Made by a program: the position numbers and the translations under genes. The notes under the pieces were generated by a model. It did not search any database and was not told the origin of the DNA. It saw nothing but the letters and a program-made list of their open reading frames with translations. Positions 17,771-28,977 of a DNA stretch of 64,000 bases are shown one piece after another (position 1 is the first letter of the stretch; each line of letters begins with the position of its first letter). The stretch comes from Nitrospira sp. (lineage in GTDB: Bacteria; Nitrospirota; Nitrospiria; Nitrospirales; Nitrospiraceae), in assembly GCA_036984305.1 (NCBI GenBank), contig BQWY01000001.1:3245501-3309500 (forward strand), in the 5' to 3' direction.

Positions 17771-17835
17771 AGGTGACAGCCAATCGTAGCGTACACGATC
17801 CATTGTTTCACCCGAAAGGCAGGTTGAACGACCCT

Positions 17836-19344
<1,509 letters not shown>

Positions 19345-19656
19345 GACGGGCCGGTCCCCCTCGCCCCCATCGGGGCGAGGGGACATCCGGCCTGCTGCGG
19401 TCCCTGGCGTGCCGCGTCGCCCACAAGAACGCCGTCTCTTCAGACGTCTTACCAATCCACCATCCCCAAAGCCGTGATGATCCGCCGAGACGCGAACGTT
19501 CACTCTCTCCGAGGAGGGCACTCGACGTTGTCTTGGTCATCGACCGACACAAGGGCGCACGCCAGCCCGATGGCCTCGTCGGAGACGACCCCGAAACTTG
19601 ATGGGTGAATCAAACCGTGATCGCAATGATACCGGACTCGGAGGGAGAGCCCAGGC
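19345..19656. other. 312-base gap without a gene, containing a hairpin
   Basis: This region lies between the converging degQ and PilZ genes. It starts with the hairpin at 19354-19384. Short frames on both strands (for example minus 19325-19552) have no ribosome site or recognisable domain. Nothing else was seen. Confidence 0.5.
19354..19384. terminator. hairpin downstream of degQ
   Basis: The right arm GGGGCGAGGGGAC (19372-19384) pairs with the left arm from 19354 to 19367 with one bulged C, giving 13 base pairs and a four-base loop. It begins ten bases after the degQ stop codon. No T tract follows, so it may mark the 3' end or block exonucleases rather than terminate on its own. Confidence 0.55.
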
Positions 19657-20043
19657 TTAACGGGATCGTTTGGCGGCCAACTCCATAAACTTCCACAGGC
19701 GCCATTCTTCCGCGGGGGACAATCGTGTGAACTCCAATCCGAACATGTGGTCCTGTACCCAGCGCACGGTACCTTCCTCCACACTCATTGGGGATGTCTG
19801 CTTGGGCAACCGCAGGTTCATGGATAATCGATCGCCCGGCTTCAGATCCGTTTCACCCAACACCTTGACTCCGGTCATCGACAAATTGAATACGATTCCC
19901 AACCCCGGATCGTCTCTCCCGAACCATCGACGGATCCCGCGGTGCGCAAAAGAACAGGCAAAAGGAGCGCGTAATCGAACGCGTGGATGATACCGGAGTT
20001 CGGCAGGCGACCATTCGACCTCTGACACGGGACCCTGGGCCAT
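19657..20043 (-). CDS. PilZ-domain protein (c-di-GMP receptor-like)
   Basis: A 128-residue protein with a PilZ domain. The c-di-GMP-binding arginine motif is RYHPRVRLRAPF and the second motif is NLSMTGVKVLG (an N/DxSxxG form). PilZ proteins bind cyclic di-GMP and alter motility, polysaccharide output or attachment. The frame is open to 20178, but the ATG at 20043 (MAQGPVSEVEW) starts just before the domain. A diguanylate cyclase is encoded at 20822-22921, only one gene away, so the pair may work in the same circuit. Confidence 0.87.
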   Translation of the reverse strand: MAQGPVSEVEWSPAELRYHPRVRLRAPFACSFAHRGIRRWFGRDDPGLGIVFNLSMTGVKVLGETDLKPGDRLSMNLRLPKQTSPMSVEEGTVRWVQDHMFGLEFTRLSPAEEWRLWKFMELAAKRSR

Positions 20044-20216
20044 AGCCCCAACTGTACACCAGGATCCTAGCGGAAGGGCAACCATTTTCTCGATCGCTCG
20101 GATAGCACTCCGCGATCCCTGGCAGCGGTAGAGCGGTCCGGGCGGCGGATCGGGGGCTGGCCTCTCGGACGATCTCATGATAGCGTACCAGCAGGTAGGA
20201 GAATCGATAGACGCCT

Positions 20217-20738
20217 ATGGCACCAGCCATGACCAGATCCCAGCGGACAGGACATCGCGGCGATCCTACGCATGCAGCGCCTATGGTAGGTTTGCTGTGC
20301 ATCGGGCTGATCGTCATAGGACAAACCGCCCATGCAACCGAGAGCCAGGTACCTTGGGAATGCAGCAACTACAGCGAGGGCGCCCAGGTTCGGTGCATGC
20401 AGGCCTTGATCGAGGTCCAAAGGGAGCAAATCGGAAAGCTACAAGGCGAGATCAACGCGCAACAGGGAGCGATGGGACAACTGAAGGAGCAGGTGGAGCG
20501 TCAAGCAGCGACCACGGCGGATCTTCAGCATCAGCTTTCCCGGTCGCCGGCAGTGGTTCACACGGTCCCCCCCCTTTATACCTACCCGCCCGGCATCGGT
20601 GTCTATCCAGGCATCAGCCTGTACCTCGGCCGTCACAGGGGGTTTGGGTACGGACCATATCTCGGGTATCGCCCCTTTATCGGCTATGGATACCCTTCCT
20701 TCGGCCCTTGTCGTCGGCACTGGCGCGGATGTTGGTAG
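20217..20738 (+). CDS. secreted coiled-coil protein with Gly/Tyr-rich tail
   Basis: A 173-residue hypothetical envelope protein. A signal peptide (MVGLLCIGLIVIGQTAHA) leads to two cysteines (WECSNY, RCMQAL), then a heptad-rich stretch from IEVQREQIGKLQ to LQHQLSRS that should form a coiled coil. The tail is rich in Gly, Tyr and Pro (YGPYLGYRPFIGYGYPSF). ATG 20217 or the internal ATG before MVGLL could be the start. It is divergent from the PilZ gene. I do not recognise the family, and a structural surface role is a guess. Confidence 0.75.
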   Translation: MAPAMTRSQRTGHRGDPTHAAPMVGLLCIGLIVIGQTAHATESQVPWECSNYSEGAQVRCMQALIEVQREQIGKLQGEINAQQGAMGQLKEQVERQAATTADLQHQLSRSPAVVHTVPPLYTYPPGIGVYPGISLYLGRHRGFGYGPYLGYRPFIGYGYPSFGPCRRHWRGCW

Positions 20739-20821
20739 GCCTGGGCTACGCGTCGGGAAACCGACGAATATTGGAGTCGTGACAGAAAGCAGGAGATCGT
20801 GTCGTTGCAGTTCCCGGCTCG

Positions 20822-22921
20822 CTAGCTCGCGAGCGTATCAAGCCGAGCGTCGATTCGCGGCGGTCCCACTTCAATCCGATTTCGCCCACTCCGCTTGGCT
20901 CGATACAGGGCTTCGTCGGCGACTTCCACCAACACCTTAGGGCTCGTCGGTGCTGTGCCGAACCACGTCGTCACCCCGATACTGACGGTGACGTGGAACG
21001 ATCCGGCCGGACGGCTAAACGGATGCTCTTCGATCGTACGTCGCAACCGTTCCGCCAGCTGAGAGGCCGCCACAGGTCCGCATTTGGGTAACACCAATAA
21101 GAATTCTTCGCCACCGACGCGCCCCATCAAGTCGTATGGTCGTACGACATCGCGAATTCGGTTCGCCGTGTCCAGCAGAACTTGGTCGCCTGCCCCATGC
21201 CCATACGTATCATTGACCGCCTTGAAGTGATCCAGATCCGCCAGCAGCACCGACACCGGTTCAGTCGATCGCTGTCCGCGCTCAAGTTCCGCCTCCAGCC
21301 CTTCGAGAACGGCGGAGTGATTGAGCAGGCCCGTGAGAGAATCGTGCGTGGCCTGCCGTTTGGCATGGGCCAGTGCCTGGAGGTTTTCCGCTGCAACCCC
21401 GGCCTGGGCCGTCAACGCCGCCACCACCTGCTCATCGAGGTCGGAGAATACCGAGGGCTGTTCGTCGGAAACGGCTTTGTTGACCAAGCACAGCGTACCG
21501 AACAGACGTCCGTGGGCGCGAATGGGAGATCCCAGAAAGGCGGACACTTGAGGGAGCGGTCCCGGGAATCCCACCGCCGCGAGATGATGGGAAAGGTTGG
21601 CAAGCCGGACCGGACCCGTTTCGTGTGTTAGTCTTTGGAACAAGACGGCCCCGATAGGAGACTGTTCGATTGACTGCAGCAACTCCTGATGCGGTCCCTG
21701 ATTGATGACCTGCACGAGCCGTGTCCCGGACTCGTCGAAGAGCCCGATGACGGCCGATTCGGCTCCCGTATCGCGCCGTACGATGGCCAAGAGTCGGCGA
21801 CACATGTCATCGAGATTTTGCGACTCGGTCAGCGATCGGGCGCCCTCGACCAGTGCGTGTAGCGATTCGATATGGCGATGCAACGACTCTTCCGACATCG
21901 TCGCTCGAATCGTCTGACGGGCCCCGAAGCGCTCTAGCTGTTTGGCGGACCAAAGCAGCAGTCCAATCATCGGTCCAGCAATCGACAGACCGCCAAGCCC
22001 AAGCCGCCACAAGAGAGCGGTAATTGGAGCCCGAACGGTCGAGAGATCGACCCGCACCAGGACACCCCAGCTGAGGTTGGGCAGATGAACACCTCGATTC
22101 GTATGGGCATAACCGGTGATAACCTGGAGATGCCGCCGGGCATGTGTTTCTTCAGCATACCCGGGAGGCTCCTCCATCACGGCCATCGCACTGGGTACTC
22201 TCAAGACTTGGAGATTCGCATGCCCTTCTTGTCGCAGCAGTGAATCGGCGAACAACTCACCCGATTCGGAAAGGAGCACATACTCGATCTGAGCTTCAGC
22301 CCCCCATTGCTGCTGTAGAGCCGCCACCGTGCGACGGAGCAACCCCTCCAGCAGGAGTAGATCCACCCACCCTGCCACGACGCCTCGGACGCGTCCATCG
22401 GCCAGAAGGACGGCTGACGCAAACGATACCGCCATGCTGCCGCCGGCCTCGAGGGCCCGCCCAGGGTCCTGCATCACAACGCCATGATGTGCCTTCGCGG
22501 ACCGAAACCAGCGCGTTTGCTCGACGGGTCGTCCGACCCATTCTGGATCGGTGGCGGCAATCACGCGGCCGTTGGAGTCGGCCATGAGGAAGCTGGCATA
22601 TACCGTATGGGCAGACTGAAGACGGAGTAACTCCGCCGTCATCGCTTCTCGGTCGTTCCCTTGCAGCACTTTCGATTGGGCCACGATCGACACGTCGCCG
22701 TACCGCTCCTCGAGGAGGGCATCGATCTTTTGTGCGCCCGATGCGGCGGCCTGCGCCACCGTATGTCCTGCCGCTTCGACGAGCCGCCGCTCGATGATCG
22801 AGAGACTGATCCCTGCACCAATGAGACTGACCAGTGTTAGCACGATGCTGGACCACACGATCCAGCGATAGGTTCGCCGCTCGGTCGAAGGTCCCACGAC
22901 CGCTGTCACAGCACGTCCCAT
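20822..22921 (-). CDS. membrane diguanylate cyclase: Cache-like sensor, GAF, GGDEF
   Basis: About 699 residues. A membrane helix (IVWSSIVLTLVSLIGAGISL) is followed by a periplasmic Cache-like sensor, a second helix near GLGGLSIAGPMIGLLLW, a GAF domain (ESAVIGLFDESGTRLVQV) and a GGDEF domain. The active site reads RVGGEEFLLVLP. An inhibitory site RPYD lies exactly five residues before GGEEF, so product feedback is expected. It makes c-di-GMP from two GTP. The frame is open to 23083; ATG 22921 (MGRAVTAVV) is chosen because the upstream part has no domain. Confidence 0.9.
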   Translation of the reverse strand: MGRAVTAVVGPSTERRTYRWIVWSSIVLTLVSLIGAGISLSIIERRLVEAAGHTVAQAAASGAQKIDALLEERYGDVSIVAQSKVLQGNDREAMTAELLRLQSAHTVYASFLMADSNGRVIAATDPEWVGRPVEQTRWFRSAKAHHGVVMQDPGRALEAGGSMAVSFASAVLLADGRVRGVVAGWVDLLLLEGLLRRTVAALQQQWGAEAQIEYVLLSESGELFADSLLRQEGHANLQVLRVPSAMAVMEEPPGYAEETHARRHLQVITGYAHTNRGVHLPNLSWGVLVRVDLSTVRAPITALLWRLGLGGLSIAGPMIGLLLWSAKQLERFGARQTIRATMSEESLHRHIESLHALVEGARSLTESQNLDDMCRRLLAIVRRDTGAESAVIGLFDESGTRLVQVINQGPHQELLQSIEQSPIGAVLFQRLTHETGPVRLANLSHHLAAVGFPGPLPQVSAFLGSPIRAHGRLFGTLCLVNKAVSDEQPSVFSDLDEQVVAALTAQAGVAAENLQALAHAKRQATHDSLTGLLNHSAVLEGLEAELERGQRSTEPVSVLLADLDHFKAVNDTYGHGAGDQVLLDTANRIRDVVRPYDLMGRVGGEEFLLVLPKCGPVAASQLAERLRRTIEEHPFSRPAGSFHVTVSIGVTTWFGTAPTSPKVLVEVADEALYRAKRSGRNRIEVGPPRIDARLDTLAS

Positions 22922-23275
22922 GACCGAAGCAATTCCTGGTTCGGCAATCGACTCAGCACGCACAGCAAGGATCCGACTACCGTATGATGAATCCGAGATT
23001 CCGGCAAGCAATTCAACGCGTTCAAGCTGAGCCGAACCTTCGGCCAAAATGGACGTTGTCGTTGAACCCCCAGTGAGCGCCAACGAAGACCGGATCCCTC
23101 GCCAACCAGAAGCTGATTATTAAATGGATGAAGCGACCCGGCAGAATGACCGGCAGTGGGGGATCTATCGAGACACGTCCCTCTCTCGCCTCCGGCAGGG
23201 ATTATGAGGGGACTTTGCAGGCGATTCGTTATGGGGTTGTGGACAGGCGGGGAATGGGCATCAGCATCAGCACGT
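22922..23275. other. 354-base gap, 5' region of the cyclase gene
   Basis: It contains an in-frame extension of the cyclase reading frame to 23083 that I do not consider coding. It also holds a short direct repeat CCGGCAG-N5-CCGGCAG near 23130-23155. Nothing else was recognised. Confidence 0.4.
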
Positions 23276-24118
23276 TTAGCCTCGGAAACCTTGTTTGAGC
23301 ACGCGCCGATAGAAAGACGGATTCAACCATCGGTTACGCCACGGCTTGAGGCGAGTGGCCGCGCTGATCCGATCCTGCATGACCTTGGGGTGCCGGCCTC
23401 GGAAATTCTTCAGAATGCCGTAATCGGGAAACTGCGCGTCCTCCTCAGCCCATGCATCAATTCGCTCTTCGGTTAGCCGATCTCCTTCGTGGCGACGAAT
23501 TTGATACCGTCGCTTCTCCTTCAGCGCCTCCGGACGGCGCGCATACCCATAGTGGTATACCGTAGCGGGGATCCGGGGTCCCACCGAAGGGGAATTCTTG
23601 ATGACGCCCGGGAGACCCTCCACCTCGAAATCGAACCCATCAATCGCGGAACGCACTCTCCCATTCGGACGCACGATGCGTGTCGCACGATGATACATCC
23701 ATGGATCAACACTCCAGTAGTCGCCCTTAAAATGCAACACGCGGAGGACCAAGGCCTGCACATCCTGCTGCGGCAGATATTCTTGCATGGCGCTCCGAAT
23801 CACGGGAAGGTCATCTTCATGGATCACCTCATCCGCCTGCAGACACACGGCCCAGTCTCCCGTGCACTGCGACAGTGCCACATCCTGTTGAATCCCGAAC
23901 AACTTGCCATCCGTCTTCAGGCTGTCGTCCCATACCGTTTCGACGATCTTGATCTTCGGTGACCCGATGGAGCGAATGAGATCCAGCGTTTCATCCTCGG
24001 ATTGCCCAACATTCACCACGTACTCGTCAACCAGAGGGAGAAGCGACGCCATCGACTCGAGAATCGGAAAGTCATATTTAATGGCGTTTCTGATCAGTGT
24101 GAATCCGCTCACTCGCAT
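23276..24118 (-). CDS. family 2 glycosyltransferase-like protein
   Basis: A 280-residue protein. It opens with SGFTLIRNAIKYDFPILES, the usual N-terminal strand and helix of this GT2 subgroup. GQSEDETLDLIRSI and the metal-site segment CLQADEVIHEDDLP follow; Asp and Glu in QADE would hold the cation. The later half has the acceptor-binding HRATRIVRPNGRVRSA. The frame allows a GTG two codons earlier, but GGGAG lies five bases before the ATG at 24118. No other glycan gene is adjacent, so its acceptor is unknown. Confidence 0.85.
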   Translation of the reverse strand: MRVSGFTLIRNAIKYDFPILESMASLLPLVDEYVVNVGQSEDETLDLIRSIGSPKIKIVETVWDDSLKTDGKLFGIQQDVALSQCTGDWAVCLQADEVIHEDDLPVIRSAMQEYLPQQDVQALVLRVLHFKGDYWSVDPWMYHRATRIVRPNGRVRSAIDGFDFEVEGLPGVIKNSPSVGPRIPATVYHYGYARRPEALKEKRRYQIRRHEGDRLTEERIDAWAEEDAQFPDYGILKNFRGRHPKVMQDRISAATRLKPWRNRWLNPSFYRRVLKQGFRG

Positions 24119-24563
24119 AGACACTCCCTTCTTTCGTGACCACTCTCAATCGTCAGGACGGGTTGCACTTGGCTCGCGGGGTGTGCAGGATCGCCGGTCA
24201 CCCTCCTGTGGGTCAGTACCGATTCATCACCACCGTGTGACCGTCCGGCTGGTGGAGTCCCGTCACCGGTTGACTACCGGCCCTCACGTCAGGCGGACCT
24301 GACGACTTCAAATAGAAATCGCCTTGAAGAGCCGAGGGGATATTCACTCCAGGCCGGCTCGCTCGCACAGTTCCGTGCAAATTTTGTCGTGAACGTGTCC
24401 ACCTCTGAACGATCGTGCGGCAAAAGATGGCCGGAATAATACGCTAAACAGCATCGGAAGCGATACCCATTCAGCGAGTAAGCACCCGTAGGATTCCAGA
24501 GATTCGAGAGGGGGTGCTACGAAAGGACGACCAGTACACGCACATGGACGACAACCGTCGTAC
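24119..24563. other. 445-base gap without a gene
   Basis: It lies between the glycosyltransferase start and the phosphatase stop, both on the minus strand. A plus-strand frame at 23904-24302 is mostly antisense to the glycosyltransferase and has no domain. It must hold the glycosyltransferase promoter, but I could not pick a convincing -35/-10 pair. Confidence 0.4.
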
Positions 24564-25169
24564 TCAGCGTTCGGCTCGGGAGACCCGGTCCAGGGGAAGA
24601 CCCCACGGACCCTGTCTGGTTGCGATCAATCGCCAAAACGTACGGTCCATTGCACTGGTCTCGGTTCCAAGGAATGCGGGAAGGTGTCCGTAATAGAAGG
24701 ACAATTGCTGGCTTGCCACCTCGACAGATGACCGATCGAGGGCAACGAGATAGAGTGCAGAAACCAGCGACGTTCGATCGGCTCCGGACTTACAGTGAAT
24801 GAGGATCGGTTTGGGCGACTCTCGAAGAATGGTCACAAGTTGCCCGATCTGCTCGGCGGTGAGTTCCCGGCTGGCCGTGATCGGATAATCGTACAGACGA
24901 AGGCCGAGCCGATGAGCCACCTCAACCTCGTCCTGGTACCATTGACTCCCGTGATTAGGGCCTCTGAGATTGAGAACGCTCTTGATGCCATACCGCCGTT
25001 CGGCTTCCATGAATTCGGAGCCGCTCAACTGTCGGGAGCGATAGACCTGTTGTGGAGAAACCTCATGGAAGTTTCCTTCTTCCCACCGGTAGAATCCGTA
25101 AGCTGTTGGGCCGGCCAGCACGGTCGCGAGAGTGAAGGCCAGGAGGCGGGATGGGCGTCTGCGAATCAT
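24564..25169 (-). CDS. dual-specificity/tyrosine phosphatase-like protein, membrane-anchored
   Basis: About 201 residues. An N-terminal hydrophobic segment (LLAFTLATVLAGPTAYGFYRW) suggests export or anchoring with the catalytic domain outside. The phosphatase loop is HCKSGADRTS, matching HCxxGxxR with Cys as nucleophile. The upstream motif VYRSRQLSGSEF is typical of the bacterial DSP/PTPMT-like group. Start: ATG 25169; a TTG at 25247 extends the frame but would overlap the divergent gene start. The substrate is unknown; a phospholipid or phosphoprotein is possible. Confidence 0.82.
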   Translation of the reverse strand: MIRRRPSRLLAFTLATVLAGPTAYGFYRWEEGNFHEVSPQQVYRSRQLSGSEFMEAERRYGIKSVLNLRGPNHGSQWYQDEVEVAHRLGLRLYDYPITASRELTAEQIGQLVTILRESPKPILIHCKSGADRTSLVSALYLVALDRSSVEVASQQLSFYYGHLPAFLGTETSAMDRTFWRLIATRQGPWGLPLDRVSRAER

Positions 25170-25246
25170 TCTTACCGGAAGCCTTACTGTGCCGTGAGCC
25201 AGTGCTTGAATTGCAATAGTATATATGGGAATTATTTCCCAAATCA

Positions 25247-26083
25247 ATGCCTAGCACCCAAATTATAGCATTGCGGGCTGCCATCCAAGCCTTACTCCGA
25301 CCGCTGATCCGAATTTGCCTGCGAAACGGATTATCGGCGAAGGCGTTCTTCGAGCTGGCCAAGCAGGTCTACGCGGCCGTGGCCTCCGAGGAATTCGGCA
25401 TCGACGGAAAACCAGCCACGACCTCGCGCGTCGCGATCCTCACCGGACTCACACGGAAGGACGTCCAACGAGTCCTCGCAATGGACGCCCCCGACTTCGC
25501 CGGGAATGATGACCAATACAACCGGGCCGCGTGTGTGATCGGTGGTTGGCTCAAGGATCCCGACTTCGTGACTGACCGAGGACATCCAAGCCCCTTACGG
25601 ATCAACGAGGGCACGGCTTCGTTTTCACATTTAGTCAGGCGGTACAGCGGCGACATGCCCAGTCGAGCCATGTTGGATGAACTGATCCGTGTGGGGGCCG
25701 TCAAGCACTTGAAGGACGGGCGGGTGTGCCTGATGACAAGGGGCTACGTACCGGAGAAAGGTCCTATTCAGAAACTTGCCATTCTTGGCATGGACACGGC
25801 TGATCTCATCGCGACGATCGAACACAACCTGTATGCCAACCCGAAGCATCCTCGATTCCAGCGCAAGGTCATGTACGACAATGTGCCTACAGAGGCGGCG
25901 AAGGAATTTCAGGCCGTTGCCGCTGCGCGCGGGCAGGAGCTGCTAGAGGCATTGGACCGCTGGTTAGCTCACCGGGATCGGGACGTGAATCCTGCGGCAC
26001 GAGGCTCCGGGCGCATGCGAGTCGGCTTGGGGCTCTATCACTTTCAGGAATCGGTCCGTGACCAGAAGGGGCCTTCCACATGA
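25247..26083 (+). CDS. DUF6502-family protein
   Basis: A 278-residue soluble protein. The N-terminal part LLRPLIRICLRNGLSAKAFFELAKQVYA followed by TSRVAILTGLTRKDVQRVL looks like a winged-helix or HTH region, and the C-terminal half has no catalytic motif. This matches the DUF6502 family, whose function is unknown. Its stop overlaps the start of the DUF5666 gene in ATGA, so the two are translationally coupled. A role in regulating or handling the exported partner is inference only. Confidence 0.8.
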   Translation: MPSTQIIALRAAIQALLRPLIRICLRNGLSAKAFFELAKQVYAAVASEEFGIDGKPATTSRVAILTGLTRKDVQRVLAMDAPDFAGNDDQYNRAACVIGGWLKDPDFVTDRGHPSPLRINEGTASFSHLVRRYSGDMPSRAMLDELIRVGAVKHLKDGRVCLMTRGYVPEKGPIQKLAILGMDTADLIATIEHNLYANPKHPRFQRKVMYDNVPTEAAKEFQAVAAARGQELLEALDRWLAHRDRDVNPAARGSGRMRVGLGLYHFQESVRDQKGPST

Positions 26084-27555
26084 GATGGCGACATGCAGCG
26101 TCCGCTGTGTCGCTTCTCTGGCCCCTCCTCGTGACGACGTCGTGCGGACCAGGCGCGCAAGAGGGGGGCGGTATCGGCGGCACCGGAATCGTCGCGGGGG
26201 TCTCTTCCGGCCCCGTGACGGGATTTGGCAGCGTGTTCGTGTCGGGCGATGAGTACGACACAGCATCGACCTTTTTTACCGTGGATCGCATCGCGGGAGC
26301 CACGCAAGACCAGCTCAAGAAGGGCATGATCGTACTGGTCGAGGCGACGCTCTTGGAGAACACCGATACAAAGGAAATATTGGAGCGCACCGCAGACCGC
26401 ATCACGTATTCAGATTCCATTGAAGGCCCCGTGCAACAGATCGACGCGGCCGGCAAGATGTTGACCGTCCTCGGACAAACTGTCCTCGTGACCGATGCGA
26501 CGATTATCGATGAAGCAGTCCCCGGCAGGAATCTCACACAACTTCGGCCAAACGTGGACGTTCTCGAAATCAGTGGATTCGTCGTGGGAGATGGCGCACT
26601 CGTCGCCACGCTCATTGATCGCAAAAACGGCCCCCCCGACTATGAACTCAAGGGCTTTGTCAAGAACCACGATGCCGGAGCCGAGACATTTGAAATTGGA
26701 AATGTGACGATCGATTATGCCGGAGCCGACATCTCGATGATGCCGCCCCCTGGGGGGAATGCCTGGAACGCTCTGTCGGTACACCTCCTTGGCAATACGT
26801 TTTTGGCTGACCCAAGCGGAGAAGGAGGCGGCCGTTTGCATGTCTCCTCGGTGGGGCAAGATTCTATTGGGGTACAAGAGAGCACGCGGGCCGAAATCGA
26901 GGGGTTTGTCACACGGGTCGTCGATTCCTCGAGCTTCCTGGTCGGGCAGGTTCGCGTGCAATTCGACACCCACACCGTATTTGAAGGCGGCGTCTCAGCG
27001 GACATCAGTCCCGGCGTACGGGTGGAGGTCGATGGCGTTCTGACGGGCGAGGTCCTGGAGGCTCAGCGGATTGAGTTGAACAATGGCGTCAAGCTGGAAT
27101 CGAACATCTCTGTCATAACCTCGTCCGATGGGATCTCAGGCACCCTCTTGTTGGCTGGCTTGTTCGGAACCATCATCCACGTGAACTCACACACCCAAGT
27201 CCACGGCGTTGGGGATGTGACCAGCTTGAACCAACTGGCGGCCGGGGATCATGTGACCGTCCGCGGCGAATCCTTCGGCAGCGAAGTGCTTGCCACGGAG
27301 ATTACCAGACAGTCTCCGAGCGGCAACAGGGCGTTGCAGGGGCCCACGGTCTCGTCGTCGGATCCATTACTGACCATCCTCGGTACAACCATAGACACCA
27401 GCGCGTTACCCGATTCCGCTTTCCGACGCGTCGACGACGCACCGATCGGACGGGCGACATTCTTCGCCTCGGTATCACCAGGCGTCATCGTTGAGGTGGA
27501 GGGTCTGGAATCGGGCGACACGATACGTTGGCTGGAAGCAGAACTTCAGCAATGA
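26080..27555 (+). CDS. DUF5666-repeat exported protein (probable lipoprotein)
   Basis: A 491-residue exported protein. The signal sequence VSLLWPLLVTTSCGPG suggests a lipoprotein cysteine. A Gly-rich linker (GGGIGGTGIVAG) leads to several DUF5666-like beta-barrel repeats with motifs such as GSVFVSGDEYDT and TVLGQTVLVTDAT. The recurrent phrases GFVVGDG and GVRVEVDG mark repeat boundaries. It is translationally coupled to the DUF6502 gene. DUF5666 has an OB-like fold and no known enzyme activity. Confidence 0.82.
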   Translation: MRWRHAASAVSLLWPLLVTTSCGPGAQEGGGIGGTGIVAGVSSGPVTGFGSVFVSGDEYDTASTFFTVDRIAGATQDQLKKGMIVLVEATLLENTDTKEILERTADRITYSDSIEGPVQQIDAAGKMLTVLGQTVLVTDATIIDEAVPGRNLTQLRPNVDVLEISGFVVGDGALVATLIDRKNGPPDYELKGFVKNHDAGAETFEIGNVTIDYAGADISMMPPPGGNAWNALSVHLLGNTFLADPSGEGGGRLHVSSVGQDSIGVQESTRAEIEGFVTRVVDSSSFLVGQVRVQFDTHTVFEGGVSADISPGVRVEVDGVLTGEVLEAQRIELNNGVKLESNISVITSSDGISGTLLLAGLFGTIIHVNSHTQVHGVGDVTSLNQLAAGDHVTVRGESFGSEVLATEITRQSPSGNRALQGPTVSSSDPLLTILGTTIDTSALPDSAFRRVDDAPIGRATFFASVSPGVIVEVEGLESGDTIRWLEAELQQ

Positions 27556-27641
27556 CCTCACAGGAGGGTGTCACGTCGTCACATGAGCGCCGCATCTACA
27601 TGTCGCCGGCGGCGATCACGACGCCAATATATACTATGGCA

Positions 27642-28592
27642 CTAGCCCAACGGGATCCGAGTCTTATTTTGCGCCAGCCATCGTTCGAACGATTGCAGCG
27701 AGGGATTAAGGCTGCGGGACACGTCGAGGGGGCGGACGCCACAAAACATCTCGTTGAAGTCATGTTTGAATTGAAACATATTTCCCAGGTCGTCGGCTCC
27801 GGGAAATCCAAGATTTCGGTAGGCCTCGAATGACATTGCCTGATGGTGCACCGTCTGACCCAGGGCGTTGCTCAGCGCCATCGCCATCTCGGCTCCCGTC
27901 AAATGGTCGCCGGCTACACCCACGGTTTTCCCGATATACTCGCGGCCGTTCTTGAAAATGCCGTAGGCGCACTTGCCGATATCGTCAACCCCAATGCCCG
28001 GCAGCTTCTTGTCGCCCATCGGCAGGGTGAACACCAGCTGTCCATCGGAACGTTTTTTCGGTCCCATACCAAAAAAGATAAGGTTCTCCCAATAGAAGGA
28101 CGTGAGCAAGAACGTCGTCGGCACTCCCAGCCTGGTAAACACGGCGTCGGCCTCGCCTTTCGCGTCAAAGTGCGGCACCTTATACTTGCCCATCAGCGTC
28201 GGCATGCGTGCATCGCTGAGGGGTACCCATCGTCGAGTGTCCTCCAACGTGGACCAGATCACATGATGCACACGGGCGTCTTTCGCCGCCTGCGCCATCA
28301 TCGCGGCCTGGGCCAATTCCTTTTCCGGAGAAAAGTGCTCCCAAAAATTCGTGAGACAGAATGCACCGTAGACCCCCTCAAACGCTCGAGCCAGCGTGAG
28401 TGGGTCGTCCAAATTCGCGGCCACCACCTCCGCGCCCAGCGCCTCCAACGCCTTGGCCTTCTCGGATCGAGGGTCGCGGGTCAACGCGCGCACCGCATAT
28501 CCGCCGCTTCGATCATTAATGATCGCCCGCACGAGGCCGCCGCCTTGTTGTCCCGTCGCTCCCACCGCCGCGATCACTTTCTTGTCGCTCAT
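27642..28592 (-). CDS. NmrA/HSCARG-like NAD(P)-binding protein
   Basis: A 316-residue Rossmann-fold protein of the NmrA group of atypical SDRs. The dinucleotide motif is VGATGQQGGGLVRA near residues 10-23, followed by VRALTRDPRSEKA, typical for NADPH preference. The catalytic SDR Tyr-x-x-x-Lys is not evident, as in NADP-sensing members such as HSCARG. ATG 28592 follows GGGAGGTGAGCA. It could act as a redox-sensing regulator or a quinone reductase; the sequence does not decide. Confidence 0.87.
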   Translation of the reverse strand: MSDKKVIAAVGATGQQGGGLVRAIINDRSGGYAVRALTRDPRSEKAKALEALGAEVVAANLDDPLTLARAFEGVYGAFCLTNFWEHFSPEKELAQAAMMAQAAKDARVHHVIWSTLEDTRRWVPLSDARMPTLMGKYKVPHFDAKGEADAVFTRLGVPTTFLLTSFYWENLIFFGMGPKKRSDGQLVFTLPMGDKKLPGIGVDDIGKCAYGIFKNGREYIGKTVGVAGDHLTGAEMAMALSNALGQTVHHQAMSFEAYRNLGFPGADDLGNMFQFKHDFNEMFCGVRPLDVSRSLNPSLQSFERWLAQNKTRIPLG

Positions 28593-28977
28593 TGCTCACC
28601 TCCCTATGTCGGCGCTTCGTATGCCCTCGTCACGATGATCATCAAACCAACCTTCGTCCCCTTGCTGTCGCCCCCGAGACGAACGCATCTTCCCACCATT
28701 GCCGGTAGGCCCGCAATCGTTTCAAGGGAGCCGTATGACCCACCCATGAGCGCGCCCAGTCTCCGGGCGCTTACAGCAAGAGACACGCCAGAGTTGGTTA
28801 CGACTGGAGGGTTGTGTATCCTGTGCACCATGTGCATCAAGCGGCGTCTCGGAATCCGCGCCCACTCGGCGGCCTCCGCATCTTCGCGATCACAGGGCCA
28901 GCAGACACGTCAGGCCTTAGGGGCACACCATCTCCCGCGCGCGCTGTCGCGATATTGTGCCGCCGCCACCATCGTAC
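28593..28977. other. 385-base divergent intergenic region
   Basis: It separates the NmrA-like gene (minus) from the antiporter gene (plus) and should carry both promoters. An inverted repeat GCGCCC-N7-GGGCGC lies at 28752-28770. Frames crossing it on the plus strand show no domain. Confidence 0.4.

Noticed and set aside
22922-23083. N-terminal extension of the diguanylate cyclase
   Set aside because: The extra 54 residues show no domain and the first membrane helix begins soon after the ATG at 22921.
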